Below are positions 18,144 to 25,807 of a DNA stretch of 64,000 bases, one piece after another. Origin of the DNA: CAVQLX01 sp963811605 (GTDB lineage: Bacteria > Desulfobacterota > Binatia > DP-6). A program made the position numbers and the translations under genes. Position 1 is the first letter of the stretch; every line of letters starts with the position of its first letter. Under the pieces are notes generated by a model, which was given only the letters and a program-made list of their open reading frames with translations, was not told the origin of the DNA and ran no database searches. The stretch spans positions 88,773 through 152,772 of the forward strand of contig CAWESA010000020.1 of assembly GCA_963811605.1 (NCBI GenBank), written 5' to 3'.

Positions 18144-19129
18144 GCGCGCACCCCGCCCCGCCCGCGCGCCGGCTCCGGCGTCGCATCCGCCTCGAGGGCG
18201 TCCTCGGCCTTGCTGCGCGCGACCAGCATGTAGAGCACCGCCATGCGCACGGCGAGGCCGTTGGTCACCTGGTTCATGATCAGCGAGTACGGCCCGTCGG
18301 CGACGGCGCTCGCGATCTCGAGGCCGCGGTTGAGCGGTCCGGGGTGCAGGATGATCACCTCCGGCTTCGCCAGCCGCACGACGTCCTCGGTGAGGCAGTA
18401 GTAGTGCGCGTACTCCTCGAGCGACGGGAAGTAGTTGGCGCCCTGACGTTCGCGCTGGATTCGCAGCATCATGATCACGTCGGCGCCGCGCGCGCCGTCG
18501 GCGAGCCGCGGGTGCAGCTCCACGCCGAGCTGCGCGAACTCGGGCGGCAGCAGCGTGGGCGGCCCGATGAGCCGGACACGCGCGCCGAGCGCGCGCAGGG
18601 CGTGGACGTTGGAACGTCCCACGCGGCTGTGCAGCAGATCGCCCACGATCGCGACCGTGAGCCCGGCGATGCTGCCGCGATGCTCGCGGATGGTCAGGCA
18701 GTCGAGCAGTGCCTGCGTCGGGTGCTCGTGACAGCCGTCGCCGGCGTTGATGATCGGACAGGTGATGTGACGCGCGAGCAGGCTGCAGGCGCCCGACGCC
18801 GGATGGCGCACGACGATGGCGTCGGGCCGCATGGCCTCCAGGTTACGCGCCGTGTCGGCGAGGGTTTCGCCCTTGGTCGTGCTCGAGGTGGACGCACTGA
18901 TGTTGATGGTGTCGGCCGACATGCGTTTGGCGGCGATCTCGAACGACGTCCGGGTGCGCGTGCTCGCTTCGTAGAACAGGTTGATGATGGTCTTGCCACG
19001 CAAGGTCGGCACCTTCTTGATGTCGCGCTCCGAGATCTCCTTGAAGGAAGCCGCGGTATCGAGCACGGCCGTGATGTCGTCGCCGGGCACGCCCTCGAGT
19101 CCGAGCAGGTGACGCTGTGCGAACGCCAT
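18140..19129 (-). CDS. pyrB: Aspartate carbamoyltransferase catalytic subunit
   Basis: A 329-residue enzyme that condenses carbamoyl phosphate and aspartate, the committed step of pyrimidine synthesis. Carbamoyl phosphate motif FYEASTRTRTSFE, the DGCHEHPTQALLDCLTI segment and the aspartate-binding HPGPLNRG are intact. A ribosome site (GGGAGG) precedes the ATG at 19129. It lies 10 bases after the pyrR stop and overlaps pyrC by four bases. No pyrI regulatory subunit is visible, as expected where control is by PyrR attenuation. The C-terminal 20 residues are charged and not conserved. Confidence 0.97.
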   Translation of the reverse strand: MAFAQRHLLGLEGVPGDDITAVLDTAASFKEISERDIKKVPTLRGKTIINLFYEASTRTRTSFEIAAKRMSADTINISASTSSTTKGETLADTARNLEAMRPDAIVVRHPASGACSLLARHITCPIINAGDGCHEHPTQALLDCLTIREHRGSIAGLTVAIVGDLLHSRVGRSNVHALRALGARVRLIGPPTLLPPEFAQLGVELHPRLADGARGADVIMMLRIQRERQGANYFPSLEEYAHYYCLTEDVVRLAKPEVIILHPGPLNRGLEIASAVADGPYSLIMNQVTNGLAVRMAVLYMLVARSKAEDALEADATPEPARGRGGVRA

Positions 19130-19139
19130 GGCTCCTCCC

Positions 19140-19655
19140 TCAGCTCTCGATCACCACTTCGTCCACGCCGTCGACCTCCGCGAGCCGGACCGCGACCCGT
19201 TCGGCGTGCGAGGTGGGCAGGTTCTTGCCGACGTAGTCGGCGCGAATGGGCAGCTCGCGGTGCCCCCGATCGACCAGCACCGCGAGCTGGATCGATTGCG
19301 GGCGACCGAAATCGACCAGCGCGTCCATGGCGGCCCGGACCGTGCGTCCCGTGAAGAGCACGTCGTCGACGAGCAGTATCCGCCGGCCCTCCACCGGGAA
19401 GGCGATGTCCGTGCCCTGCACGCGCGGCGTCTGGGATCCGCGGTCGAGGTCGTCGCGATAGAGCGTGATGTCGACGACGCCGAACGGGATCAGGGAGCCG
19501 CTGGCGATCTCGTGCAGCGACCGTCGTAGCCGCTGGGCGAGGTGCACGCCGCGCGAGCGCACGCCGATCAGCGCGAGACCCTCGCCCCCCTTGTTGCGCT
19601 CCACCACCTCGTGCGCGATGCGGACCACGGCGCGATGGATGGCCTGGCCGTCCAT
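19140..19655 (-). CDS. pyrR: Bifunctional pyr operon attenuation protein / uracil phosphoribosyltransferase
   Basis: A 171-residue type I phosphoribosyltransferase fold. It opens with MDGQAIHRAVVRIAHEVVERN and carries the PRPP loop RILLVDDVLFTGRTVRAAMD; GVRSRGVHLAQRL and LPIRADYVGKNLPTSHAE are PyrR-specific. When UMP is high, PyrR binds the leader RNA and lets the terminator form. Its own leader contains exactly these elements (binding site at 19808-19842, terminator at 19716-19747), so it autoregulates the operon it heads. The ATG at 19655 is the best canonical start; a GTG one codon earlier is possible. Confidence 0.95.
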   Translation of the reverse strand: MDGQAIHRAVVRIAHEVVERNKGGEGLALIGVRSRGVHLAQRLRRSLHEIASGSLIPFGVVDITLYRDDLDRGSQTPRVQGTDIAFPVEGRRILLVDDVLFTGRTVRAAMDALVDFGRPQSIQLAVLVDRGHRELPIRADYVGKNLPTSHAERVAVRLAEVDGVDEVVIES

Positions 19656-19715
19656 CACGAGGCGGGCGCCGTTGCCGCTCAGGCCCACCGGACCCCCCGC
19701 GCCGGATGCGAGACG

Positions 19716-19747
19716 AAAAAAAAGCCTCCGCGGCGAAGCCGGGAGGC
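19716..19747 (-). terminator. Intrinsic terminator in the pyr leader (attenuator)
   Basis: Reading the minus strand, GCCTCC pairs with GGAGGC across a GGC/GCC inner stem and a TTC loop, followed at once by eight T residues (19716-19723). It sits between the promoter and pyrR, not after a gene, 61 bases ahead of the pyrR start. Together with the PyrR-binding element upstream this is the layout of a transcription attenuator. Confidence 0.88.
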
Positions 19748-19807
19748 GTGCAGCGCGTGCCGTGCAAGGTCCGCGGGGGACCGATCGTGCTCGAACATCA
19801 TCTGGGA

Positions 19808-19842
19808 ACCCTTCCTGACCTCGCCGGGTCAAGTTAAAAGGT
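19808..19842 (-). promoter_or_regulatory. PyrR-binding RNA element / antiterminator region
   Basis: The transcribed strand reads CTTGACCCGGCGAGGTCAGG. The core CCGGCGAGGTC fits the known PyrR recognition loop (CC-N-G-N-GAGG-Y), flanked by complementary GAC/GTC, and the flanks CCTTTTAAC and AAGGG can extend the stem. It lies about 20 bases downstream of the inferred transcription start and 60 bases upstream of the attenuator. The match to the consensus is seen directly; the alternative antiterminator fold is inferred. Confidence 0.82.
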
Positions 19843-19861
19843 GCCGGGCGTCTGGGTGAAC

Positions 19862-19897
19862 CTGTGTGCTGATACGTGGCACTCCAGCCGCTGTCAA
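19862..19897 (-). promoter_or_regulatory. Sigma-70-type promoter of the pyr operon
   Basis: On the minus strand a perfect TTGACA (19892-19897) is followed by a 17-base spacer and TATCAG (19869-19874, four of six matches to TATAAT). Transcription would start near 19862, just ahead of the PyrR element. The -35 box overlaps the ribosome-binding site of the divergent GST gene (AAGGAGG at 19896-19902), an economical arrangement. Confidence 0.75.
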
Positions 19898-19910
19898 GGA
19901 GGGTGGCCGC

Positions 19911-20834
19911 ATGCCGACGTCGAATCTGCTCTTGCACCAGTACGACACGTCGCCGTTCTCGGAGAAGGTGCGCAAGATCCTGGCGCACAAACGGCTCGCC
20001 TGGGGCGCGGTCGAGCAGCCGAGCATCATGCCGAAGCCCGATCTCCTGCCTCTCACCGGCGGCTACCGGCGCATTCCCGTGCTCCAGATCGGCGCCGACG
20101 TGTGGTGCGACACGCAGGCGATCGTCCGCGTGCTCGAGCGCCTGCACCCCTCGCCGACGATCCATCCCGGCCACAGCGCCGCCACGACGCAGGCCTGGAA
20201 CATGTGGGCCGATCGCCTGCTGTTCATGCCGGTCGTCGCCGCCGTGTTCGCCGACATCGGCGAGCTCGTCCCGCCGGCGTTCATCGAGGATCGCTCGAAG
20301 ATGATGCCGGGTCGCAGCTTCGCCGACATCCCCAAGCAGGCCCCGCATGCCCGCGAGCAGATTCGCGCCCTCGTCGCCACGCTGGAGCACCAGCTCTCGG
20401 ACGGGCGGCCGTGGCTGCTGGGCGACGCCTTCAGCCTGGCCGACGCGGCCGTCCATCACCCGCTCTGGTTCCTGCGCGTGGCGCCCCGGGCCCACGCGCT
20501 CCTGGACGGCTTTCCCCGGGTCGCGGCCTGGCGATCGCGTGTCGAAGCCCTGGGCGAGGGCGACCGCCGCGACGTATCGCCCGAGGAAGCGCTGGCTGAG
20601 GCGCGCGCCGCCGAGCCCGACGCGCCCGGCGGCGTCGCACCGGGCGAGCCCAACGCTCTGGTCGCGGGCTGCGAGGTGACGGTGACGCCGGACGACTACG
20701 GCTTCGACCCCGTCGCCGGCACGCTCGTGACGGCGGCGGCGGAGGAGGTGGCGATCCGGCGCACCGATCCCGACCTCGGAACCGTGGTCGTGCACTTCCC
20801 GCGTCTCGGCTTCCGCGTCGCGCGGGTCGGCTAG
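19911..20834 (+). CDS. Glutathione S-transferase family protein
   Basis: A 307-residue protein. The N-terminal thioredoxin-like domain has YDTSPFSEKVRKILAHKRL, where the Ser of SPFSEKVR takes the glutathione-contacting position, and GGYRRIPVLQIGADVWCDTQAI, the cis-proline loop and glutathione-binding segment. The C-terminal helical domain contains DGRPWLLGDAFSLADAAVHH, the usual N-capping region. About 80 extra residues at the C-terminus (from ALVAGCEVTVTPDDYGFD) form a small additional domain often found in bacterial GST-like proteins. The ATG at 19911 is preceded by AAGGAGG at good spacing, so it is preferred over an upstream in-frame ATG at 19866. Substrate unknown. Confidence 0.88.
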   Translation: MPTSNLLLHQYDTSPFSEKVRKILAHKRLAWGAVEQPSIMPKPDLLPLTGGYRRIPVLQIGADVWCDTQAIVRVLERLHPSPTIHPGHSAATTQAWNMWADRLLFMPVVAAVFADIGELVPPAFIEDRSKMMPGRSFADIPKQAPHAREQIRALVATLEHQLSDGRPWLLGDAFSLADAAVHHPLWFLRVAPRAHALLDGFPRVAAWRSRVEALGEGDRRDVSPEEALAEARAAEPDAPGGVAPGEPNALVAGCEVTVTPDDYGFDPVAGTLVTAAAEEVAIRRTDPDLGTVVVHFPRLGFRVARVG

Positions 20835-20875
20835 TATCCGGTGGCCGCAGCGACGCGCCGCGGCCACCGCAGCGA

Positions 20876-21397
20876 CTACCGCAGGAAGGCGCCCGAGGGC
20901 GACGACGGCGCCGTCACCTTGCTGTACTTGATCTTCGTCGGCAGCACCTGCCCGCGGATCTCGCCGCCCGTCGCGACCGACGAATGGACGTTGATGTAGA
21001 GCAATCCCTTGTTGAGCTGCTTCACCTGATCCTTGGTGAACTGCACGCAGCCGTGCTTGGGACTGCCGAACGGCGACGGCGCCGGCGAGATGTTGACCAG
21101 CACGGGCGCGTTCGTCGATCCGTCCGGAGCGGCCGGTCCGTGGAAGTGGGCCAGGATCTCGGTGCCGGCGAGCGGGGAGAAGCTGATCCGGTAGCAGACC
21201 ATGTTGGTGTCCTTGACGAGCAGGACCAGCGCCACGCCCTGCGACGGGCTCGCCTGCGGCGGGTTCTCCTGCGCGCCGTTCAACAGGGCCGTATAGGCGA
21301 CGAGCGTGTCGGCGGCGGCCGGCCGGACACCCAGCACGGCGAGGAACACCGCCGAGATGGCCAGCGGCGTCATCGCACGGCGAAGCAACGATCGCAT
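20876..21397 (-). CDS. Secreted CHRD-domain protein
   Basis: A 173-residue protein with a signal peptide (cleavage likely after GVRPAAA). It is followed by a CHRD domain: TLVAYTALLNGAQENPPQAS at the start, CYRISFSPLAGTEILAHFHG in the middle, and LLYINVHSSVATGGEIRGQV at the end. CHRD domains are beta-rich, extracellular, and named after chordin; their bacterial role is unknown. Start ATG 21397 is preceded by GGAGGAGG. It stands alone between two plus-strand genes, with a 7-bp hairpin in its leader. Confidence 0.88.
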   Translation of the reverse strand: MRSLLRRAMTPLAISAVFLAVLGVRPAAADTLVAYTALLNGAQENPPQASPSQGVALVLLVKDTNMVCYRISFSPLAGTEILAHFHGPAAPDGSTNAPVLVNISPAPSPFGSPKHGCVQFTKDQVKQLNKGLLYINVHSSVATGGEIRGQVLPTKIKYSKVTAPSSPSGAFLR

Positions 21398-21425
21398 GAG
21401 ACCTCCTCCATCGGACGGGGCCAGT

Positions 21426-21445
21426 GGCGGGCTCCATTGCCCGCC
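21426..21445. repeat. 7-bp inverted repeat in the CHRD / DUF3604 divergent intergenic region
   Basis: GGCGGGC and GCCCGCC separated by TCCATT, 29 bases upstream of the CHRD start codon. There is no T run on either side, so it is not a terminator. It could be a leader hairpin or a regulator site; nothing else in the 174-base gap is recognisable. Confidence 0.35.
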
Positions 21446-21571
21446 TCCCGCCCGTCTGGCTGCTTCATCTATCGCTAACCCGTTTCGAAGCAATCCCCAC
21501 CAATTCGTCACTTTCCATGCGGCGCCAGATCACTTGACCGTACGAAAACGGCCGTGCATGGATGCCCGGTC

Positions 21572-23782
21572 ATGACACGCACCGTTCATATCGTCGCCGC
21601 CGTGCTGCTCCTGACCGGATGCCGCGGCGAGCACCAGGGAGCGGGAACCATCACGCCGGCACGTGTGCCGGCCACCGACCTGACCGCGCGCGCCGCCGCC
21701 CAGACGGCCGTGCGGGACGCGGCTGGCGGCGGAGAGGGCCCGAAGCAGATCCTCTTCGGCGATCTCCACGTTCATACCACCTTCTCCGCCGACGCCTTCG
21801 TCCGCAGCTTGCCGATGCTACAGGGCGAGGGCGTGCATCCGCCCGCCGACGCGTGCGACTTCGCCCGCTTCTGCTCCGCGCTCGACTTCTGGAGCATCAA
21901 CGACCACGCCGAGGCGATCTCGCCCCGGCACTGGCGCGAGACGAAGGAATCGATCCGGCAGTGCAACGCGCTGGCGGGAGATCCGAAGAATCCGGATCTC
22001 GTCGCGTTCCTCGGCTGGGAATGGACGCAGGTCGGCGTGACACCCGAGACCCACTACGGGCACAAGAACGTGATCTTCCGCGAGACGGCCGAGGATCGCG
22101 TGCCCAGCCGTCCGATCAGCGCGCTCGACCGCAACCTGGTCGGCGCGCTCCGCCAGCGCCCCCCGCTGTGGCAGCGCCTGCGCTTCCCGCTGTTCGACTG
22201 GGCGAACCGGCAAGCGTACTTCGACTTCGGCACCTACCAGGAGGAGCTGGGCCAGACGCCGATCTGCCCGCATGGCATCGATGTCCGGTCCCTGCCCGAA
22301 GGCTGCAGCGAGACGGCGGCCACCCCGCGGGCGCTGTTCGAGAAGCTGGCGCAGTGGAACTTCGACACCATCGTGATCCCGCACGGCAACACGTGGGGGT
22401 TCTACACGCCACCGGGGTCGACCTGGGACAAGCAGCTGACGGCGGCACAGCACGACCCCGACCGCCAGACGCTCATCGAGGTGTACTCCGGGCACGGCAA
22501 CTCGGAGGAGTACCGCGACTTCCGGGAAGTCGCGTACGATGCGCAGGGAGCGCCGGTGTGTCCGGAGCCGACGGCGACCTACCTGCCGTGCTGCTGGCGA
22601 GCCGGCGAGATCATGCGGGCACAGTGCGGCGACGCGCCGGCCGACGAGTGCGAGCGTCGCGTCGCCGACGCGCGGCACAACTTCCTGCACGCGGGCGCCG
22701 CGGGGCGGGCGACCATGCCATGGGCCAGCGTCGAGGACTGGAAGAACTGCGGCCAGTGCACCGACTGCTTCCTGCCGGCCTACAACTACCGGCCGCGCAG
22801 CTCGGTGCAGTACGCGCTCGCCATCTCCAACTTCGACGACCCGGCGCACCCACGCCGCTTCCGCTTCGGCTTCATCGCCTCGAGCGACAACCACAGCGCG
22901 CGACCCGGCACCGGCTACAAGGAGTTCGCCCGTCGCTACATGACCGAGACGGCGGGCGCGCGGGACGAGGCATGGCGGCTGCGCCTGCTCGGCGGCCCCG
23001 CGGTGCCGCGCGGGCAGTCGCTGGCGTTCGATCCGGCCAATCCCCCGGAGGGCACGCAGGCCTTCCAGATCCTCGACGTCGAGCGCCAGGCGTCGTTCTT
23101 TCTCACGGGCGGCCTGGTGGCGGTGCACAGCGAAGGACGCGATCGCGACAGCATCTGGTCCGCACTCAAGCGTCGCGAGGTGTACGGCACGAGCGGGGAG
23201 CGCATCCTGCTGTGGTTCGATCTGATGAATGCGCCGGGCGGTCCTGCACCGATGGGGGCGGAGGTGCAGCTCGCCGAGGCGCCGCGCTTCCGGGTGCGGG
23301 CTGCGGGCTCCTTCGAGCAACGGCCGGGATGCCCGGACTGGTCGCGTGCCGCGCTCGGCGACGAGCGCCTCACCCGCCTGTGCCGGGGCGAGTGCTACAA
23401 CCCGTCCGGCGAGCGCCGGCGCATCACCCATATCGACATCGTGCGCATCCGCCCCCAGGTCCGTGCCGGGGAGCCGGTCGGCCAGCTGATCGAGGATCCC
23501 TGGAAGCGCATCCCGTGTCCCGCCGACACGGCCGGCTGCGTCGTCGAGGTGGACGATCCCGACTTCCTCGCCGGCGATCGCGAGACCGTCTACTACGCGC
23601 GGGCCGTCCAGGAGCCCACGCCGGCAGTCAACGCCGGGTTCCTGCGATGTCGCTACGACGATGCCGGGCGCTGCGTGGAGGTGCGACCGTGCTGGGGCGA
23701 CTACCGTACCCCGAGCGACGACGACTGCCTGGCGCCGGCCGAGGAGCGCGCCTGGTCGTCGCCCATCTACGTGCGGCGGTGA
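21572..23782 (+). CDS. DUF3604 family lipoprotein with PHP-type metal-site motifs
   Basis: A 736-residue DUF3604 protein. A signal peptide ends in the lipobox LLLTGC (ATG at 21572 chosen for this reason). The metal-site pattern of PHP-like phosphoesterases is visible: ILFGDLHVHTTFSADAF, then SALDFWSINDHAEAIS, FLGWEWTQVG with THYGHKNVIFR, IVIPHGNTWG and FGFIASSDNHSARPG. Several cysteines around CGQCTDCFLPAYN suggest an oxidised extracytoplasmic fold. The enzymatic activity of the family is not established. It is followed, 4 bases later, by a parvulin-like isomerase and then a HupE/UreJ membrane protein, apparently one operon. Confidence 0.88.
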   Translation: MTRTVHIVAAVLLLTGCRGEHQGAGTITPARVPATDLTARAAAQTAVRDAAGGGEGPKQILFGDLHVHTTFSADAFVRSLPMLQGEGVHPPADACDFARFCSALDFWSINDHAEAISPRHWRETKESIRQCNALAGDPKNPDLVAFLGWEWTQVGVTPETHYGHKNVIFRETAEDRVPSRPISALDRNLVGALRQRPPLWQRLRFPLFDWANRQAYFDFGTYQEELGQTPICPHGIDVRSLPEGCSETAATPRALFEKLAQWNFDTIVIPHGNTWGFYTPPGSTWDKQLTAAQHDPDRQTLIEVYSGHGNSEEYRDFREVAYDAQGAPVCPEPTATYLPCCWRAGEIMRAQCGDAPADECERRVADARHNFLHAGAAGRATMPWASVEDWKNCGQCTDCFLPAYNYRPRSSVQYALAISNFDDPAHPRRFRFGFIASSDNHSARPGTGYKEFARRYMTETAGARDEAWRLRLLGGPAVPRGQSLAFDPANPPEGTQAFQILDVERQASFFLTGGLVAVHSEGRDRDSIWSALKRREVYGTSGERILLWFDLMNAPGGPAPMGAEVQLAEAPRFRVRAAGSFEQRPGCPDWSRAALGDERLTRLCRGECYNPSGERRRITHIDIVRIRPQVRAGEPVGQLIEDPWKRIPCPADTAGCVVEVDDPDFLAGDRETVYYARAVQEPTPAVNAGFLRCRYDDAGRCVEVRPCWGDYRTPSDDDCLAPAEERAWSSPIYVRR

Positions 23783-23786
23783 CGTC

Positions 23787-24653
23787 ATGAGGCGATTCGA
23801 CCGCGGCACCATGCTCCTGACCGTCGGCTCCACGCTGGGCCTGCTGGTCGCGGCCGCCGGCCTCCTCGCGTCCGGGCGCGAGACCGCGGGGACGGCGGGG
23901 CGGGACACGATCGCCCGCGTCAACGGCGTGACCATCCGGGCCGACGACTATCGCCGCGCCCTCGACGCGGTCGCGGCCGACCGCCGCGTGCCCCCCGACG
24001 CGGCCATGCGCCAACACGTCCTCGACCGCCTCATCGACGAGGAGCTCCTCGTCCAGCGCGGCCTCGAGCTCGGGCTGCCGCGGGTCGACGCGCGCGTCCG
24101 ACGCGATCTCGCGGCCGCCGTGATCGACGCGGCCGGTGCGACGGCCACGGCCCGGCAACCGACGAGCGCGGAGCTCTCCCGCTTCTACGACGAGAACCGC
24201 GGCTTCTTCGTGCGCGCGGGCCGGGTCGACGTGCGGCAGGTCCTCGTCCCGCTCGGCGCGCCGGACGCCGAGACGCGCGCCACGCGGGCCGCAGCCCGGC
24301 TGCGCGGCGGCGAGGACATCGCGACGGTGCGCGCGGCGCTCGGCGCCGACGAGCCCGTTCCACTGCCGGATGGACCGCTCCCCCCGGCGAAGCTCGCCGA
24401 CTACCTGTCGCCGACGCCGCTGCGGGCGGCCCTCGAGCTGCCGGCCGGCGCCGTCAGCGATCCCGTGCGCTCCACCGACGGCATCCACGTGCTGGTGATC
24501 GTGGCCCGGGAGCCGGACACCGCGCCGCCCGCGGCCGAGATCGCCGACGAGATCCGTGCCGAATGGGAGCGACGCGGTGGCGAGCGCGCGCTGCGCACCC
24601 AGCTCGACGAGCTGCGCGCGCGCGCCACCATCGAGATGCCGGCGACGCCATGA
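23787..24653 (+). CDS. Membrane-anchored peptidyl-prolyl isomerase (parvulin/SurA-like)
   Basis: A 288-residue protein. One N-terminal membrane helix (GSTLGLLVAAAGLLASG) is followed by a SurA-type chaperone arm (IARVNGVTIRADDYRRALDA, LDRLIDEELLVQRGLELGL). Then comes a parvulin-like domain (VDVRQVLVPLG through DGIHVLVIVAREP). It probably assists folding of an exported partner, most simply the DUF3604 lipoprotein encoded 4 bases upstream. Its stop overlaps the start of the HupE/UreJ gene (ATGA). Catalytic competence is uncertain because the parvulin domain is divergent. Start ATG 23787 immediately follows the upstream stop. Confidence 0.85.
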   Translation: MRRFDRGTMLLTVGSTLGLLVAAAGLLASGRETAGTAGRDTIARVNGVTIRADDYRRALDAVAADRRVPPDAAMRQHVLDRLIDEELLVQRGLELGLPRVDARVRRDLAAAVIDAAGATATARQPTSAELSRFYDENRGFFVRAGRVDVRQVLVPLGAPDAETRATRAAARLRGGEDIATVRAALGADEPVPLPDGPLPPAKLADYLSPTPLRAALELPAGAVSDPVRSTDGIHVLVIVAREPDTAPPAAEIADEIRAEWERRGGERALRTQLDELRARATIEMPATP

Positions 24654-25807
24654 GCCGGTGGTCGTGGCTGGTGCTCGCCGCCCTGCTCGCCGCGGGGCCG
24701 GCACGCGCGCACGACCGCAGCGTGTCGTACTCGACCTGGACGCTCGAGCCGGACGGGGCGCTGGTCACGGCACGCCTGGCGGCGCTCGAGGCCACCCGCC
24801 TGCCATGGCCCCCCGGCGACCCGGCACGCCTGGGCGACTACCTGACCACGCACCTGCGGCTGCTCGCGGGCGACCTGCCCTGCTCCCCGGCGGCTCCGCC
24901 GCGATCGCTCGACACGGCGGCGGGCGAGATCACCCTCGAGTGGCGTGTCATCTGCCCGCCGGGCGGTCCGCGCCGCATCGAGAGCGACGCGTTCCTCGAG
25001 GTCGCCCCCTCGCACCTCCACTTCGCGCACGTCCGGGCGGTCGACGGGTCCACCGCGGAGCACGTCCTGTCGGACGCCTCCCGCACCGCCGCCGTCGACG
25101 CGCCGGCGCCGCCCTCGGTGCTCGAGGCGGCACGGCTCGGCGTCGAGCACATCCTGTCGGGCTGGGACCACCTCGCCTTCGTGCTGGCCCTCCTGCTGCT
25201 GGGCGGTGGCCTGGCGGACACCATCCGCGTCGTGACCGGCTTCACCGTCGCGCATAGCCTGACGCTGGCGCTCGCCGTGCTCGGCTGGGTCCGACCGGCG
25301 CAGGCGCCGGTCGAGGCCCTGATCGGACTCTCCATCGCGCTCGTCGCCGCCGAGAATTGCTGGCTCGCCGGCCGGCGCGCCCGCGCGCTGCCCTGGGCGA
25401 TCGCCGGCATCCTGCTCGTCCTCGCCGGGGCCGCGGCGGCAGGCCTCGGGCGCATCCCCGCGCTCGCCCTCGCCGGCCTGGCCGTGTTCGCCGGCTGTCA
25501 CATGACGCGCCTCGGCCGGGCGACGCGTCCCGCGCGCCTGCGCTGGCACGCCGCGTTCGCCTTCGGCCTGCTCCACGGCTTCGGCTTCGCCTCGGTGCTG
25601 ATGGATGCGGGCCTCCCCACCGCCGCGCTCGCGCGCGTCCTGGTCGGCTTCAACCTCGGCGTCGAGGCGGGACAGCTCGCCGTCGTGGCGACCGTCTTCC
25701 CCCTCGTGTCACTCGCGCAGGCTTGGCGCCCGGCGCTGCTCGAGGTCGGCTCCGCCGCCGTCGCGGGCCTCGGCGTGTTCTGGTTCGTGAGCCGCGCCTT
25801 CGGCTGA
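24650..25807 (+). CDS. HupE/UreJ family membrane protein with extracytoplasmic domain
   Basis: A 385-residue protein with a signal peptide ending at GPARA, about 140 exported residues (HDRSVSYSTWTLEPDG onwards), and then a HupE/UreJ-like membrane half. The signature LGVEHILSGWDHLAFVLALL is followed by TGFTVAHSLTLALAVLG and FAFGLLHGFGFASVL, with histidines inside helices as in nickel-handling homologues. No hydrogenase or urease gene is nearby, so a nickel role is only an analogy. Its last 99 bases overlap the convergent SGNH hydrolase gene. Coupled by ATGA to the upstream isomerase. Confidence 0.87.
   Translation: MSRWSWLVLAALLAAGPARAHDRSVSYSTWTLEPDGALVTARLAALEATRLPWPPGDPARLGDYLTTHLRLLAGDLPCSPAAPPRSLDTAAGEITLEWRVICPPGGPRRIESDAFLEVAPSHLHFAHVRAVDGSTAEHVLSDASRTAAVDAPAPPSVLEAARLGVEHILSGWDHLAFVLALLLLGGGLADTIRVVTGFTVAHSLTLALAVLGWVRPAQAPVEALIGLSIALVAAENCWLAGRRARALPWAIAGILLVLAGAAAAGLGRIPALALAGLAVFAGCHMTRLGRATRPARLRWHAAFAFGLLHGFGFASVLMDAGLPTAALARVLVGFNLGVEAGQLAVVATVFPLVSLAQAWRPALLEVGSAAVAGLGVFWFVSRAFG

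Noticed and set aside
15688..18186. An apparent 832-residue protein ending in CarA.
   Set aside because: The first 450 residues are low-complexity out-of-frame reading of pyrC; the CarA start at 16830 has an exact ATGA overlap with pyrC.
19716..19723. A8/T8 run as a sequencing artefact or poly-A insertion scar.
   Set aside because: It directly follows a GC hairpin in the pyr leader and fits an attenuator terminator.
19140..21437. A 765-residue frame ending in PyrR.
   Set aside because: The upstream part runs through the pyr leader, promoter and antisense of GST and CHRD; only the last 171 residues are PyrR.
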